From assembly GCA_003021005.1 (NCBI GenBank), contig PXRI01000025.1, positions 1 through 36,346 of the forward strand: a DNA stretch of 36,346 nt. Reading direction: 5' to 3'. This document shows positions 1 through 8,527 of this stretch, piece by piece (within the stretch, counting starts at the first letter, position 1; each line of letters begins with the position of its first letter). This DNA is from Halobacteriales archaeon QS_1_69_70. Its GTDB lineage: Archaea; Halobacteriota; Halobacteria; Halobacteriales; Haloarculaceae. Position numbers and translations under genes: made by a program. Below the pieces are notes generated by a model. That model had not been told where the DNA came from and did not search any database. It saw only the letters and a program-made list of their open reading frames with translations.

Positions 1-1316
1 CGACCGAGCCGATAAGCGGCGCGAGCCTGGGACAGGTCTACGTCGCGACCTACGAGGGCCGCCGCGTGGCCGTGAAGGTCCGGCGGCCGGGCGTCGAGCG
101 ACTGGTCGAGACGGACCTCCGGGTCATCCGGTGGTCGTTGCCCCTGGTGATGCGGTTCGTCGACGAGTCCCGCTCGTTCTCCCTGGAGACGCTGGCCGAC
201 GAGTTCGAGACGACCATCCGCGAGGAGATGGACTACGAGCGCGAGCGCCGGATGCTCGAGGAGATCGGGGAGAACTTCGCCGACACCGATAGGATCCGGA
301 TCCCGTCGTCGGTGCCGGAGGTCTCCACACGCCTCGTGCTCACCATGGAGTACGTCGGCGGGACGAAGATCTCGAACCTCGCGGACTTGGACGCCATGGG
401 CGTCGACCGCACGGCGCTTGCGACCACGCTCCAGCGGGTCTACCTCCAGATGATCGTCGAGGACGGCGTCTTCCACGCCGACCCCCATCCTGGCAACCTC
501 GCGGTCGAGGACGACGGCACCATCGTGTTCTACGACTTCGGGATGTCCGGCCGCGTGGACCCCTACGTCCAGGGGCAGATCGTCGACTTTTACATGGCGG
601 TCGCGCGCCGGGACACCGACGCCATCCTCGACACCCTCGTCGAGATGGGCACGCTCAGCCCCGAGGCCGACCGCGAGGTGATGGCGAACGTGATGGAGCT
701 GGCGATCGCCGACGCCCGCGGCGAGGAGATCGAGCAGTACCGCGTCCAGCAGATCATCCAGCAGGTCGAGGACACCATCTACGAGTTCCCGCTCCGGCTG
801 CCGCCGAACCTCGCGCTGGTCCTGCGGGTCGCCACGGTCGTCGAGGGCGTCTGCGTCACGCTGGACCCCGACTTCGACTTCATCGCGGTCGCGACCGACT
901 TCCTCCGGGACCAGGGCTACGTCGAGGAGACCGCCCGAGAGGTCATCCAGGCCCGCTCGGCGGAGTTCCGCGATCTCGGCGAGTCGCTGGTCCGCGTCCC
1001 GCCCAAGCTGGAGCAGACCCTCGACAGCGTCCAGCGGGGCGACGTCACCGTGCAGTTCGAACTCGACGACGACGAGGCCGCGCTCGACCGGCTGGCGAAG
1101 CGGCTGATCCTGGGGGGCCTCCTGTCGGCAACCGTGATGGCCTCGGCCGTCCTGTACGCCTTCTCGACGCCGGTCGCGACGCTCGTGCCGCTCGTCGTCG
1201 CGGTGCCGGTCGCGGTGCTGTTGTGGCGGTCGTTCCGCAGCCGGCGCGGGATCCGCGCCCGTCCGCAGTTCACCCGCCAGCAGATGCGGCAGCGCCGCGA
1301 GGAGGACCGGGAGTAA
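1..1316 (+). CDS. UbiB/ABC1 (AarF) family atypical kinase, 5' partial
   Basis: The gene enters from the left edge; the reading frame is open from base 3, so the GTG at 66 is not the true start. Family motifs are visible in order: the alanine/glycine-rich SGASLGQVY loop at the extreme left that replaces the usual glycine-rich loop in this family, the ATP-binding lysine in VAVKV, the catalytic HADPHPGN near 474-497, and the metal-binding DFG near 537. The C-terminus (about 1106-1235) has two hydrophobic membrane segments followed by a basic tail, which is usual for UbiB proteins. Known family role: ADCK/UbiB ATPases support isoprenoid-quinone or membrane-lipid metabolism at the membrane; in archaea the substrate is not established. 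The missing N-terminus prevents checking for the KxGQ motif. Confidence 0.93.
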   Translation, partial: TEPISGASLGQVYVATYEGRRVAVKVRRPGVERLVETDLRVIRWSLPLVMRFVDESRSFSLETLADEFETTIREEMDYERERRMLEEIGENFADTDRIRIPSSVPEVSTRLVLTMEYVGGTKISNLADLDAMGVDRTALATTLQRVYLQMIVEDGVFHADPHPGNLAVEDDGTIVFYDFGMSGRVDPYVQGQIVDFYMAVARRDTDAILDTLVEMGTLSPEADREVMANVMELAIADARGEEIEQYRVQQIIQQVEDTIYEFPLRLPPNLALVLRVATVVEGVCVTLDPDFDFIAVATDFLRDQGYVEETAREVIQARSAEFRDLGESLVRVPPKLEQTLDSVQRGDVTVQFELDDDEAALDRLAKRLILGGLLSATVMASAVLYAFSTPVATLVPLVVAVPVAVLLWRSFRSRRGIRARPQFTRQQMRQRREEDRE

Positions 1317-1532
1317 CCCGCTCGGTAGCAACGGCCCCGTCCGTTGCCCCGAGTGAATCTGTATGTAGCGGGTGGCCCCATCGGATCCCCCCTACGATCC
1401 TATTGCTCATCGTGGTCATGATCCCGGTCCGGCACGTCCAGAACGTCATCGGGGTATATACCGTCACGCTTGGCTTCGAGCGTCGCCGGGCCGGGATGTT
1501 CGGCCCCGGCGGCCGGTGGCTATCTCTTTCGA

Positions 1533-2195
1533 TCACTCGGGGAGATCCCGGTACAGCCAGTAGGTAGCCATGACTAGAACGACGAGCCCGCCGGCGAATA
1601 CGAATATCCCGGGTGAGTAACTCGTGACTGCTGCTAGATCGGGCCCCGTCGGCGGAGGTGTCGGTGTGGGGGTGAGGGAGACATTCGTTGCTGCATCGGT
1701 ACCCTGGGCTGGAGTGGGCGTGAGATTCCCGGGTGTCGACCAGGTCTGTGCGTCGAGTGTGTTCGCTAATTTGTGAATGAGAAGACTCACGACTGTGAGG
1801 ATGGCTACGCCGCCGAGGAATCTCCGCAATAGCGAGCGGATCTGTTCGGTTCGGGAGGGGCGTCCGGTCAGGAGGACGAGTGCCTCGTTGGTGGGGGCGT
1901 AAACGTCCATTTCGACCCCACGCGAGGAGTACGCCGTTTCGATGGCTTCGACGAGGGTAGCCCCCTCGAGCTTCTGGAGGTGGTAGTGGATATTCTGTAC
2001 GGAGGTGTCGAGTTCGTCTGCCAGCTCGGCCGGCGGTAACGGATCGTCGTAGAGTGCTCGTAGCACCGACCGGCTGGTCGGCGATGCGAGGGCGTCGAAC
2101 ACTTGGTCGGCCTCCTCGCCGGTCAGGTCCAGCGTCTGAACCACGTTCTGGTAATCCGGGTCCGGATCGGGGCCCGGGAGGAGGTATTCCCGCAT
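1533..2195 (-). CDS. ArsR-like winged-helix regulator with C-terminal membrane anchor
   Basis: A 220-residue protein. Residues about 28-90 form an ArsR-type winged helix: a helix carrying FDALASPTSRSVLRALYD, then LPPAELADELDTSVQNIHYHL as the helix-turn-helix. Residues 127-146 and 196-214 are hydrophobic enough to cross the membrane, joined by an extracellular-looking Thr/Pro-rich linker (about 153-188). Haloarchaea encode many such HTH-plus-two-TM proteins whose signals are unknown. It is divergent to the beta-propeller lipoprotein gene that starts at 2422, so control of that neighbour is possible, but this is inference. No clear TATA box lies 27 nt before the ATG at 2195, so the transcript may have a short leader. 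The gene has lower GC than its left neighbour. Confidence 0.85.
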   Translation of the reverse strand: MREYLLPGPDPDPDYQNVVQTLDLTGEEADQVFDALASPTSRSVLRALYDDPLPPAELADELDTSVQNIHYHLQKLEGATLVEAIETAYSSRGVEMDVYAPTNEALVLLTGRPSRTEQIRSLLRRFLGGVAILTVVSLLIHKLANTLDAQTWSTPGNLTPTPAQGTDAATNVSLTPTPTPPPTGPDLAAVTSYSPGIFVFAGGLVVLVMATYWLYRDLPE

Positions 2196-2390
2196 GCTAT
2201 CGGTCGTTCACCTCGTTTCCACTACCAGCACATAACCACCAGGATAGATGAAATCGGTCTTTCATCGTCGAATCCAGGCATACTAGTCCGTGTTCTGTCA
2301 CTTCTATCCGGGCTACACGGTGCAAGAGCTGGACGAACTGTCGGCGGATGGTTTCGGGCAGGATAAAATCCTGATTTGTTCGTTGCGATC

Positions 2391-2397
2391 GCTTATT
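2391..2397 (+). promoter_or_regulatory. TATA-like box for the 2422 gene
   Basis: GCTTATT is centred about 28 nt before the ATG at 2422, the spacing expected for a leaderless haloarchaeal transcript. It supports choosing 2422 over the upstream in-frame GTG at 2290. Confidence 0.5.
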
Positions 2398-2421
2398 GCC
2401 CTGTACCTGGCTGTTTTCCGT

Positions 2422-3660
2422 ATGCGAGACATCCCGGGTACCTTCCGACAGACCAGGCGGTCGTGGCTCGCGACGTGTGCAGCGGTGAGCGTACCTGGCT
2501 GCATCGGGGCCAACAGTCCAGGCGATAATGGGTCCACCCCGATTGTAGACACTCAGTCCCACGGGCCGACGAGATGGCGGGCCGAATTGGATGCGGAGCC
2601 GACCAAGCCCGTTGCGGGCCACCTCGTGAATGTGGGTGCTGGGTCGCGTGTCCATGGGTTCGACCCTTCGAGTGGCGAGGAAGTCTGGGCCAGATCGATA
2701 CCGGGGCCAGTGAGAGATCTCGAATCTGGCCGTGAGACGCTCCATGTCATTTCCGAAGTGGCGAGCGGTCGGCGTCTCCACGGGCCGGAAATCAGGATTA
2801 CGGCACTCGATGCACCGACGGGTGAACAGCGGTGCGAAGCCGAATTGGGCAATCGGAGGGTATTCGCGTCGGGGGATTCCCGAATTTTCCTCAACGACCA
2901 AACGGACGTGGTGCCCGCAGAGGTTGACGTGTCCGCAGTTGACGGGCGGGATGGATCGGTGCTCTGGACGCGGAAGATGGCGTATCCTCGGAAAGCAGTC
3001 CTTGGTGACAACCGGCTTTTCATTGCCGGCCACGACGGCATCTATGCGATCGAAGCGGACAGTGGCGACCAGCAATGGCGTTTTGGCTGGGAGGAGTTTG
3101 GGTACCAGTCGTTCGTCGTTGGGGGTCGTATCGTCGCCGGGGTCGAGGGGTCGGTCTCCGAGGGGTTGACGCTCCACGTGTTGGACCGAGATGGATCTCA
3201 TCTCTGGTCGTTCGATGATTGGCAACCTGTCGGGGTAACCGCCCACGACGATCGGCTATTTGTCGGTGGCGAACGGTTCGGGGCATTCGATGCGGCAACT
3301 GGAAAGGTCGAATGGTCGGTGGCTCGCAGGGGCGGCGTCTATCACGCACCGACCCACTCGGGGTCGATCCTCGTCGGTGGAGACGACGTTCGGGCGTACG
3401 CCCTGAGCGATGGAACCGAACAGTGGCGATACGAGGCCGAATCGAGCGACCTTTCGCCATCGATGGTGGTGGACGAGACCGCCTACGTTTTGGGTGCTGC
3501 ATCGGTAGATGATGAGCCTCGGCGGGTGACGGGATTGGATCTGGATACCGGCGAAGAACGGTGGCAGGTGGCCACTGACTCGGATCTAACAGCGGTTGCT
3601 GGTTCAGATTACGGCGCGTATGTGAGTGACGAGAGCGGGGTATTGTACGCGTTATCCTGA
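2422..3660 (+). CDS. PQQ-like beta-propeller repeat lipoprotein
   Basis: A 412-residue protein when started at the ATG at 2422; an in-frame GTG at 2290 would add 44 residues that place the signal peptide internally, so it is rejected. The N-terminus has a twin-arginine motif (RRSWLATC) and a lipobox-like VPGC, so it is probably exported and lipid-anchored. The body repeats a propeller-blade pattern: G..V.G.D..G...W (GEEVWARS, GSVLWTRK, GDQQWRFG, GKVEWSVA, GTEQWRYE, GEERWQVA), about seven blades. Such proteins are common in haloarchaea and their functions are mostly unknown; the fold alone does not show PQQ binding or dehydrogenase activity. GC content is visibly lower than in most of the window, hinting at a different ancestry. 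Confidence 0.85.
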   Translation: MRDIPGTFRQTRRSWLATCAAVSVPGCIGANSPGDNGSTPIVDTQSHGPTRWRAELDAEPTKPVAGHLVNVGAGSRVHGFDPSSGEEVWARSIPGPVRDLESGRETLHVISEVASGRRLHGPEIRITALDAPTGEQRCEAELGNRRVFASGDSRIFLNDQTDVVPAEVDVSAVDGRDGSVLWTRKMAYPRKAVLGDNRLFIAGHDGIYAIEADSGDQQWRFGWEEFGYQSFVVGGRIVAGVEGSVSEGLTLHVLDRDGSHLWSFDDWQPVGVTAHDDRLFVGGERFGAFDAATGKVEWSVARRGGVYHAPTHSGSILVGGDDVRAYALSDGTEQWRYEAESSDLSPSMVVDETAYVLGAASVDDEPRRVTGLDLDTGEERWQVATDSDLTAVAGSDYGAYVSDESGVLYALS

Positions 3661-3992
3661 GATTTAACCGCGATACGAAACCAAGGCTTGGTCGGTGAAC
3701 GGAGGCAAAGTGATTCAAAGACAATTTATGCCACGGCTCGGGTCGTTCCAAGGATTCGAGCCTCGTCGATTATCGTGTCCGCCCGTCGGCCAAGGTCGCC
3801 GATAACTGGTTCGTCGAAATACTGGTGAGCCTGACAGTAGGTTTAGCCGTCGTGTGGAGGGAGTTGTCACAACCTGTTTTAAGAGAGTGCTTCCTGTCGC
3901 GCACGGACCATGTAGGGACGCATCACCCGGGCCCAAGCGTGAACAGACCCGACGAGTACCGGCGTCCGGCGTGCCCGGGAGGCCGAGGCCCG
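3661..3992. other. Intergenic stretch without an intact gene
   Basis: These 332 nt are lower in GC than the surroundings. On the minus strand, 3726-3842 reads as about 38 codons ending in TAA, with a protein-like composition (QYFDEPVIGDLGRRADTIID), which may be the last piece of a lost gene. A TTTTAAG box near 3878-3884 could be a promoter for the following gene but is too far upstream (about 110 nt) for a leaderless start at 3993. Confidence 0.4.
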
Positions 3993-4795
3993 ATGAGGCG
4001 TCGCAGCTTCCTCCGGTCGGCCGGCGTCGCCGGCGCCGGTCTGGCGGGGCTCGGCTCGCTCGGAACCGCGGCGGCGACCCACCAGGACTACCGCTACCCC
4101 GGGACGTTCCCGGCACCCTCGGTCAAGGAGATCGTCACGCAGGATGGGTGGGCGTTCTGTACCTCGTCCCGCGGCATCCTCACGAACGACCTGAGCGACC
4201 CCACGGCGCCGTCGTTCGCGGACCGTGTCCAGGGTGACGACATCACGTCGACCCACGACGTGAAGATCGACACCTACGAAACCGACAATTGCGTGGGGAT
4301 GCGGATCGCCGTCCTGACCCACACCTGGATCCACGACTTCCGGGGGATCTCGGTGTTCGACGTCACCGACCCCACGGACATCCAGCACCTGACCACGACC
4401 GAGACCGCCGGCACCGTCCACAACTGCTTTTTGAAGGAATGCTACGCGTACCTGACGATCCATGCGGGCGCCTCGGCGCGGGTGGTGATCTACGACCTCG
4501 GCGACCCGTGGAACCCGACGACCCTGGAGGGCGAAGACGACGCCTACGAGACCTATCGGGGCGTGCCCGACAACGAGTACAAGGACTGGCGAGTCCTGGA
4601 GGCAGGCGAACGCCCGGGACGATCAGGCCGGCACCGCGATGCACGACATCCACGTCACCGCGGACGCGGGCGCGAGCTAGTGTGGCTCGCCGACGTGGAC
4701 TCCGGCGTCGCAGTCGTCTACGTAACGGACGAACAAAACCCGGCGTGATCGTGCACTTCGGTGCGGTCGACGATGTCTACGACGCCGACGCCTGA
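3993..4795 (+). pseudogene. LVIVD-repeat beta-propeller protein, frameshifted and truncated
   Basis: The ATG at 3993 opens a Tat signal (MRRRSFLRSAGVAGAG). Then follow LVIVD-type repeat units of the form GISVFDVTDPTDIQHL and VVIYDLGDPWNPT, typical of haloarchaeal exported propeller proteins. From about 4606 the sense passes to the next frame (AGTAMHDIHVTADAG), returns near 4675 to the first frame (ELVWLADVDSGVAVV), and shifts again near 4740 (PGVIVHFGAVDDVYDADA) before a stop at 4793-4795. At least three single-base shifts are needed to read it through. The protein also ends early: relatives usually have more blades. No product is expected. The last shift lies beside an A/C run, so base-calling error is a possible alternative to decay. 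Confidence 0.65.
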
Positions 4796-4805
4796 CGGCC
4801 GACCC

Positions 4806-4812
4806 GTTTTTT
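4806..4812 (+). promoter_or_regulatory. TATA-like box for the aminotransferase
   Basis: A GTTTTTT tract is centred about 27 nt before the ATG at 4837, consistent with leaderless transcription. Confidence 0.45.
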
Positions 4813-4836
4813 CACGCCCACGGGCGGACGTGGGGT

Positions 4837-5901
4837 ATGCAGATCCAGCCGTTCGCACTCGAGCGGTTCTTCGCCCGCCACGAACACGACGCCGACGTGA
4901 TGCTCGCCGAGTCGGGGATCCGACCGCCTCCCGTCGCGGAGTTCGACACCGAGCCCGACTCGCTCGGGTACGTCGTGCCCACGGACGGCGACCCCGAGTT
5001 GCGCGCCACGCTCGCCGACCGGTACGACCGGCCGGCCGCCGAGGTCGTCTGCACCACCGGTGCCCAGGAGGCCAACTTCACCGCGTTCGCGGCGCTCGTC
5101 GACGACCACGCCGTCTGCGTCACGCCGACCTACCAGTCGCTGCACGCCGTCCCGGACGCCGTCGGCGAGGTCACCCGCGTCGGCCTCGATTCCGCCGGGT
5201 GGACACTCGACGTCGAGGCAGTCAAGGAGGCGGTCCGGCCCGGGACCGACGTCGTCGTCCTGAACAATCCGAACAATCCCACGGGTCGGTACCACGACCG
5301 GGAGACGGTCGCCGCGCTGTACGAAATCGCCGCGGACGCCGACGCCTACCTGCTGTGTGACGAGGTCTACCGGCTGCTTGCCGAGGAGCCGCTGCCGCCG
5401 GTCGCGGCGATGGGCGAGCACGGCGTCTCCACGTCGAGCGTGTCGAAGGCCCACGGGCTGGCGGGCTGCCGGTTCGGCTGGCTCGCCGGCCCGCCGGCCG
5501 TCGTCGACGCCGCGACGCGCTGGACGGACTACACCACCATCTCGCCGTCCACGTTCGGCCAGCACGTCGCCAGACAGGCCATCGAGCGTCGCGAGAAGTT
5601 GCTCGCCGAGAACCGGGCGCTCGCTGCCGACCACCGCTCGATCGTCGCCTCCTTCCTCGACGAGCACGGCCTCGGCTGGTCCGACCCCGACTGCGGCGTC
5701 AACGCGCTGGTCGAGGTCCCGGACGGCTTCGACGGCGGCGAGCAGTTCTGTCACAGCCTCGTCGAGGAGGAGTCGGTCGTGCTGGCACCCGGGGAGGCAT
5801 TCGGGGTCCCCGACAGGTTCCGCATCGGGTACGGGCTGCCGCGGGCGGAGCTAGCGGAGGGGTTAGAGCGGCTCGAGCGGTTCATCGAGCGGAACGGCTG
5901 A
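4837..5901 (+). CDS. PLP-dependent aminotransferase, class I/II (fold type I)
   Basis: A complete 354-residue cytosolic enzyme. Diagnostic residues are present: Asn147 in NNPNNPTG (143-150), Asp175 and Tyr178 in CDEVYR, the Schiff-base lysine Lys204 in SSVSKAHGLAG, and a C-terminal Arg in FRIGYG for the substrate carboxylate. Family chemistry: transfer of an amino group between an amino acid and a 2-oxo acid through pyridoxal phosphate. The protein is slightly short for the family (usually 370-400 residues), with a compact N-terminal arm. Substrate cannot be told from sequence; related haloarchaeal proteins are annotated loosely as aspartate or aromatic aminotransferases. It may be cotranscribed with the HAD gene 42 nt downstream. 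Confidence 0.92.
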   Translation: MQIQPFALERFFARHEHDADVMLAESGIRPPPVAEFDTEPDSLGYVVPTDGDPELRATLADRYDRPAAEVVCTTGAQEANFTAFAALVDDHAVCVTPTYQSLHAVPDAVGEVTRVGLDSAGWTLDVEAVKEAVRPGTDVVVLNNPNNPTGRYHDRETVAALYEIAADADAYLLCDEVYRLLAEEPLPPVAAMGEHGVSTSSVSKAHGLAGCRFGWLAGPPAVVDAATRWTDYTTISPSTFGQHVARQAIERREKLLAENRALAADHRSIVASFLDEHGLGWSDPDCGVNALVEVPDGFDGGEQFCHSLVEEESVVLAPGEAFGVPDRFRIGYGLPRAELAEGLERLERFIERNG

Positions 5902-5943
5902 CCGGTCGAACCGGTTTTGATCGACGGGAACGTAGCCACCGAC

Positions 5944-6662
5944 GTGCGCGCCGACGCGGTCCTGTTCGACGTCGACGACACGCTCTGCCGGTACCGGCGG
6001 TCCGGCGCGGCGATCCTCGCGGCGGCCTTCGACCGGACCGGCCACGAGCCGTTCATCAACCTCCAGGAGTACCACGACCGCTACCCCGAGTTCGTCGACG
6101 ACAGCGACTCGATGGGTGACCTCCGGGCGCAGTGCTTCGCGGCCATCGCCGCCCGGCTCGCGGCTTTGCCGCTCGCCCATTCCGAGGCCTCCCTCCGGTC
6201 GGCCTCGCAGGCTACGACCCGTCGGTCGGCCGCCGGGTCGCCGCCGCCTACGCCGACGAGCGCGACCACGGCAACGTCGAGCCGCTGGCCAGCGTCGACG
6301 AGGCGCTGTCCGCGCTAAAGGATGTGCCGCTCGGCGTCGTGACGAACGGCGGCCCGGCGATGCAGTCGGCGAAACTGACGACGCTCGAACTCGAGGACGC
6401 CTTCGACGTCGTCGTCCACGGCGGCTACGACGCGCCGGCCAAACCGTCGCCCGAGCCGTTCCACCGGGCGATGTCGTCGCTCGACGCCTGCCCCGGCCGG
6501 ACCTACCACGTTGGGAACTCCCTGTCGTCGGACGTCGCCGGCGCCAGGGCCGCCGGCGTCCGCGCGGTCTGGCTGGCCGACGGGACCGCCCGCCCTGAGC
6601 CCGAACCCGACCACACCGTCGACGCGCTGGCCGACGTGCCGCGGCTCCTCGACGACGACTGA
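5944..6662 (+). pseudogene. HAD-superfamily hydrolase, interrupted by a ~56-nt repeat insertion
   Basis: Two halves of one HAD hydrolase lie in different frames. The first (GTG at 5944; TTG at 5917 is an alternative) has motif I, LFDVDDTL. The second has motif II-like VVTNGG, the motif III region AKPSPEPF and motif IV VGNSLSSDVAGARAAG. Between CFAAIAA and GYDPSVGR lies a foreign stretch at about 6154-6209 whose reverse complement matches the GC-rich repeats at 10577-10640. Removing about 56 nt (length 2 mod 3) restores one frame. Known family role: phosphoester hydrolysis with an aspartyl-phosphate intermediate; substrate unknown. As it stands the first frame runs to 6318 and makes a 125-residue product without motifs II-IV, so the gene is probably dead. 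Confidence 0.75.
6154..6209 (-). repeat. Solo copy of the GC-rich repeat, inserted in the HAD gene
   Basis: Read on the minus strand this has GACCGGAGGGAGGCCTCGG, then GGCGAGCGGC and AGCCGCGAGC. The same blocks, in the same order, occur at 10577-10640 with small gaps. Boundaries are approximate, inferred from where HAD homology stops and resumes. Confidence 0.65.
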
Positions 6663-6686
6663 TATCATCGACGACGACTGATACGG

Positions 6687-8339
6687 TCACTCGACGGGCA
6701 TCACGTCCGTGACGGTGCCGACGCCCTTCGAGCGGCCCTCCCGGAAGACGAACCGCTGGCCCGCCTCGACGAGGTACGGCCGGAACTTGAACCGGACCCG
6801 CGCCGTGCCGGTGTCGCCGGGCAGGAGCTGGCCGCCCGCCGGGTGGATGGAGGCGGTCTCGCTCACCGTCTCGAGGTGGACGACGGGCTCGTAGCCGTCG
6901 TGGATGCGGGTCGGGTGGTTCAACACCATCACCTCCGCGGTGAACTCCCGGACCGGCTTCGGATCCGCGTCCCGCGGGACCAGCACCATCCCGCGCTCGA
7001 GGTCGGGCTCGCCGATGCCCGACAGCGCGATGCCGACGATCCGGCCGGCCGACGCCGACTCGACGCGGTGGTAGTGCATCTCGATGGAGCGGGCCTCGAC
7101 CTCCCGGAAGGCGCCGTCGGCCAGCGGCCCGACGAGGAGTTCGTCGCCGGCCGCGACGGTGCCCGACCGCACGGTGCCGGAGGCGACCGCGCCGACCCCG
7201 GTCACGTTGTAGGTCCGGTCGACGTACATCGAAAAGTCGCCGGTGGCCTCCCCGGTCTTGGGCAGCCGCTCGAACAGCTCGTCCAGCACCGCCAGCCCGT
7301 CCATCGTCACGGCACTCGTCGTGACGACTGGGACGACCTGCTCGTTTATCTCCTCGATGGCCGCCTCGACGCCGTGCCGCTCGACGGACAGCGGCGTCCG
7401 GTCGGCGTCACGCAGCAGCCGCTCGACCTCCCGTTCGACCTCGGCCAGCCGCCCGTCCGTCACCGCGTCGGCCTTCGTGACCGCGACGACGGTCGGGAGG
7501 TCGGTCGCCAGGAGGATGCCGAGGTGCTCGCGGGTCGTCTTCGTCGGCCCGTCGTCGGCAGCGACCACGAGCAGGCCGTAGTCGAGCTTCTGGCCGACGA
7601 GCCCGCGGATCGTCGTCCGGAGCCACGGCTCGTGGCCGACGGTGTCGACGAAGGAGACGAGCCGGTCGGCCTCCTCGACGACGCGGGCACGGTCGGACTT
7701 CCGGTGGGGGTTGTCCATCCGGACCGCGCCGTCGTCGTCGAAGCCGTAGACGCCATAGGAGAGGTCCGCCGAGAGCCCGCGCTCCATCTCGTGGGGCTGG
7801 ACGTCGAGGAAGCTCCGGGTGCCGCCCTGGCCGTCGTCCGGGTCGCCGGTGACGAGCGACCCGACGAGCGTCGACTTGCCGTGGTCGACGTGCCCGGCCG
7901 TCCCGACGACGATGTGGTCGTCATCGACGTCGAGGACGGCGCCCTCCGAGAGCGTCGCGACGCCCACGAGGCCCGCGGCGTCCTCACCACGTCCTCCGTC
8001 GGGGTCCGACGTCGCGGTGCCGTCCTCGCCGACGCCCCACGTCTCGACGTCGTCGATGTGGGCGCCGGCCTCCTCGGCGATGAGCGACAGGACGTCCATC
8101 GACTCCGAGAACGCCTCTGGCTCGATGCCGGCGATGCCGCCATCGTCGGTGACGCCGACGACGTAGGTCGCCTCGCCGTCGCCGGAGAGCACGCGGTGGC
8201 GCAGCTGGGCGACGAGCGACTCCAGCCGCCCGTCGCCGAGGTGGACCGCCCGGGTGAGCCGCTCCTTGAACTCGACGCTGCCGCCCTCCCGTTCGCCGCG
8301 CTCTAGGGCCCGCCGGAGCGCGGCCCGGTCGGCGCTCAT
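6687..8339 (-). CDS. GTPBP1/2-like translational GTPase (EF-1A related)
   Basis: A 550-residue protein with an N-terminal domain of about 140 residues followed by an EF-Tu-like GTPase core. G1 is GHVDHGKS at 149-156, G3 is the DTVGHEP region, and G4 is VTKAD; two beta-barrel domains follow, ending in RFKFRPYLVEAGQRFVFREG, the classic EF-Tu domain III signature. The architecture and length match haloarchaeal GTPBP family proteins. In eukaryotes GTPBP1/2 act in mRNA surveillance and ribosome rescue; the archaeal role is not established. The start at 8339 is chosen over an in-frame start at 8363 because a TATA box at 8365-8372 lies 27 nt before 8339. The gene converges with the HAD pseudogene. 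Confidence 0.9.
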   Translation of the reverse strand: MSADRAALRRALERGEREGGSVEFKERLTRAVHLGDGRLESLVAQLRHRVLSGDGEATYVVGVTDDGGIAGIEPEAFSESMDVLSLIAEEAGAHIDDVETWGVGEDGTATSDPDGGRGEDAAGLVGVATLSEGAVLDVDDDHIVVGTAGHVDHGKSTLVGSLVTGDPDDGQGGTRSFLDVQPHEMERGLSADLSYGVYGFDDDGAVRMDNPHRKSDRARVVEEADRLVSFVDTVGHEPWLRTTIRGLVGQKLDYGLLVVAADDGPTKTTREHLGILLATDLPTVVAVTKADAVTDGRLAEVEREVERLLRDADRTPLSVERHGVEAAIEEINEQVVPVVTTSAVTMDGLAVLDELFERLPKTGEATGDFSMYVDRTYNVTGVGAVASGTVRSGTVAAGDELLVGPLADGAFREVEARSIEMHYHRVESASAGRIVGIALSGIGEPDLERGMVLVPRDADPKPVREFTAEVMVLNHPTRIHDGYEPVVHLETVSETASIHPAGGQLLPGDTGTARVRFKFRPYLVEAGQRFVFREGRSKGVGTVTDVMPVE

Positions 8340-8364
8340 CTCGTCGGGGGGTTTCGACCACATC

Positions 8365-8372
8365 GCTAAAAG
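8365..8372 (-). promoter_or_regulatory. TATA-like box for the GTPBP gene
   Basis: On the minus strand CTTTTAGC is centred about 28 nt before the ATG at 8339 and lies next to the alternative start at 8363, which it argues against. Confidence 0.5.
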
Positions 8373-8494
8373 GGTTCCCCCGGAAGCGTCGACAGCACGG
8401 CCGTAGGTCCATATATGTCTGGGTACGGCTACGGTCCCCTCCGGAGTCGACCGCCGAACGGGACCGGGCGGGACCTGCCGTCCGCCCGACCAAG

Positions 8495-8503
8495 CTATTT
8501 TAC
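8495..8503 (+). promoter_or_regulatory. TATA-like box for the Zn-ribbon gene
   Basis: CTATTTTAC is centred about 28 nt before the ATG at 8528, a leaderless arrangement. Confidence 0.55.
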
Positions 8504-8527
8504 ACGCCGGCGCCGAACCCCGGATGG

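Noticed and set aside
1400..1517. Minus-strand fragment reading GPATLEAKRDGIYPDDVLDV and ending at TAG 1400-1402
   Set aside because: Looks protein-like but is only about 38 codons, has no start, and no family was recognised; it could be chance.
2290..2421. N-terminal extension of the propeller lipoprotein from GTG 2290
   Set aside because: It would bury the Tat/lipobox signal 44 residues inside, and a TATA-like box fits the ATG at 2422.
3726..3842. Minus-strand fragment with QYFDEPVIGDLGRRADTIID
   Set aside because: Possibly the end of a lost gene, but too short and unrecognised to call as a gene; noted only in the intergenic entry.
6843..8306. 487-codon plus-strand open frame opposite the GTPBP gene
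   Set aside because: Composition is that of an antisense shadow, and the opposite strand has a complete GTPase.
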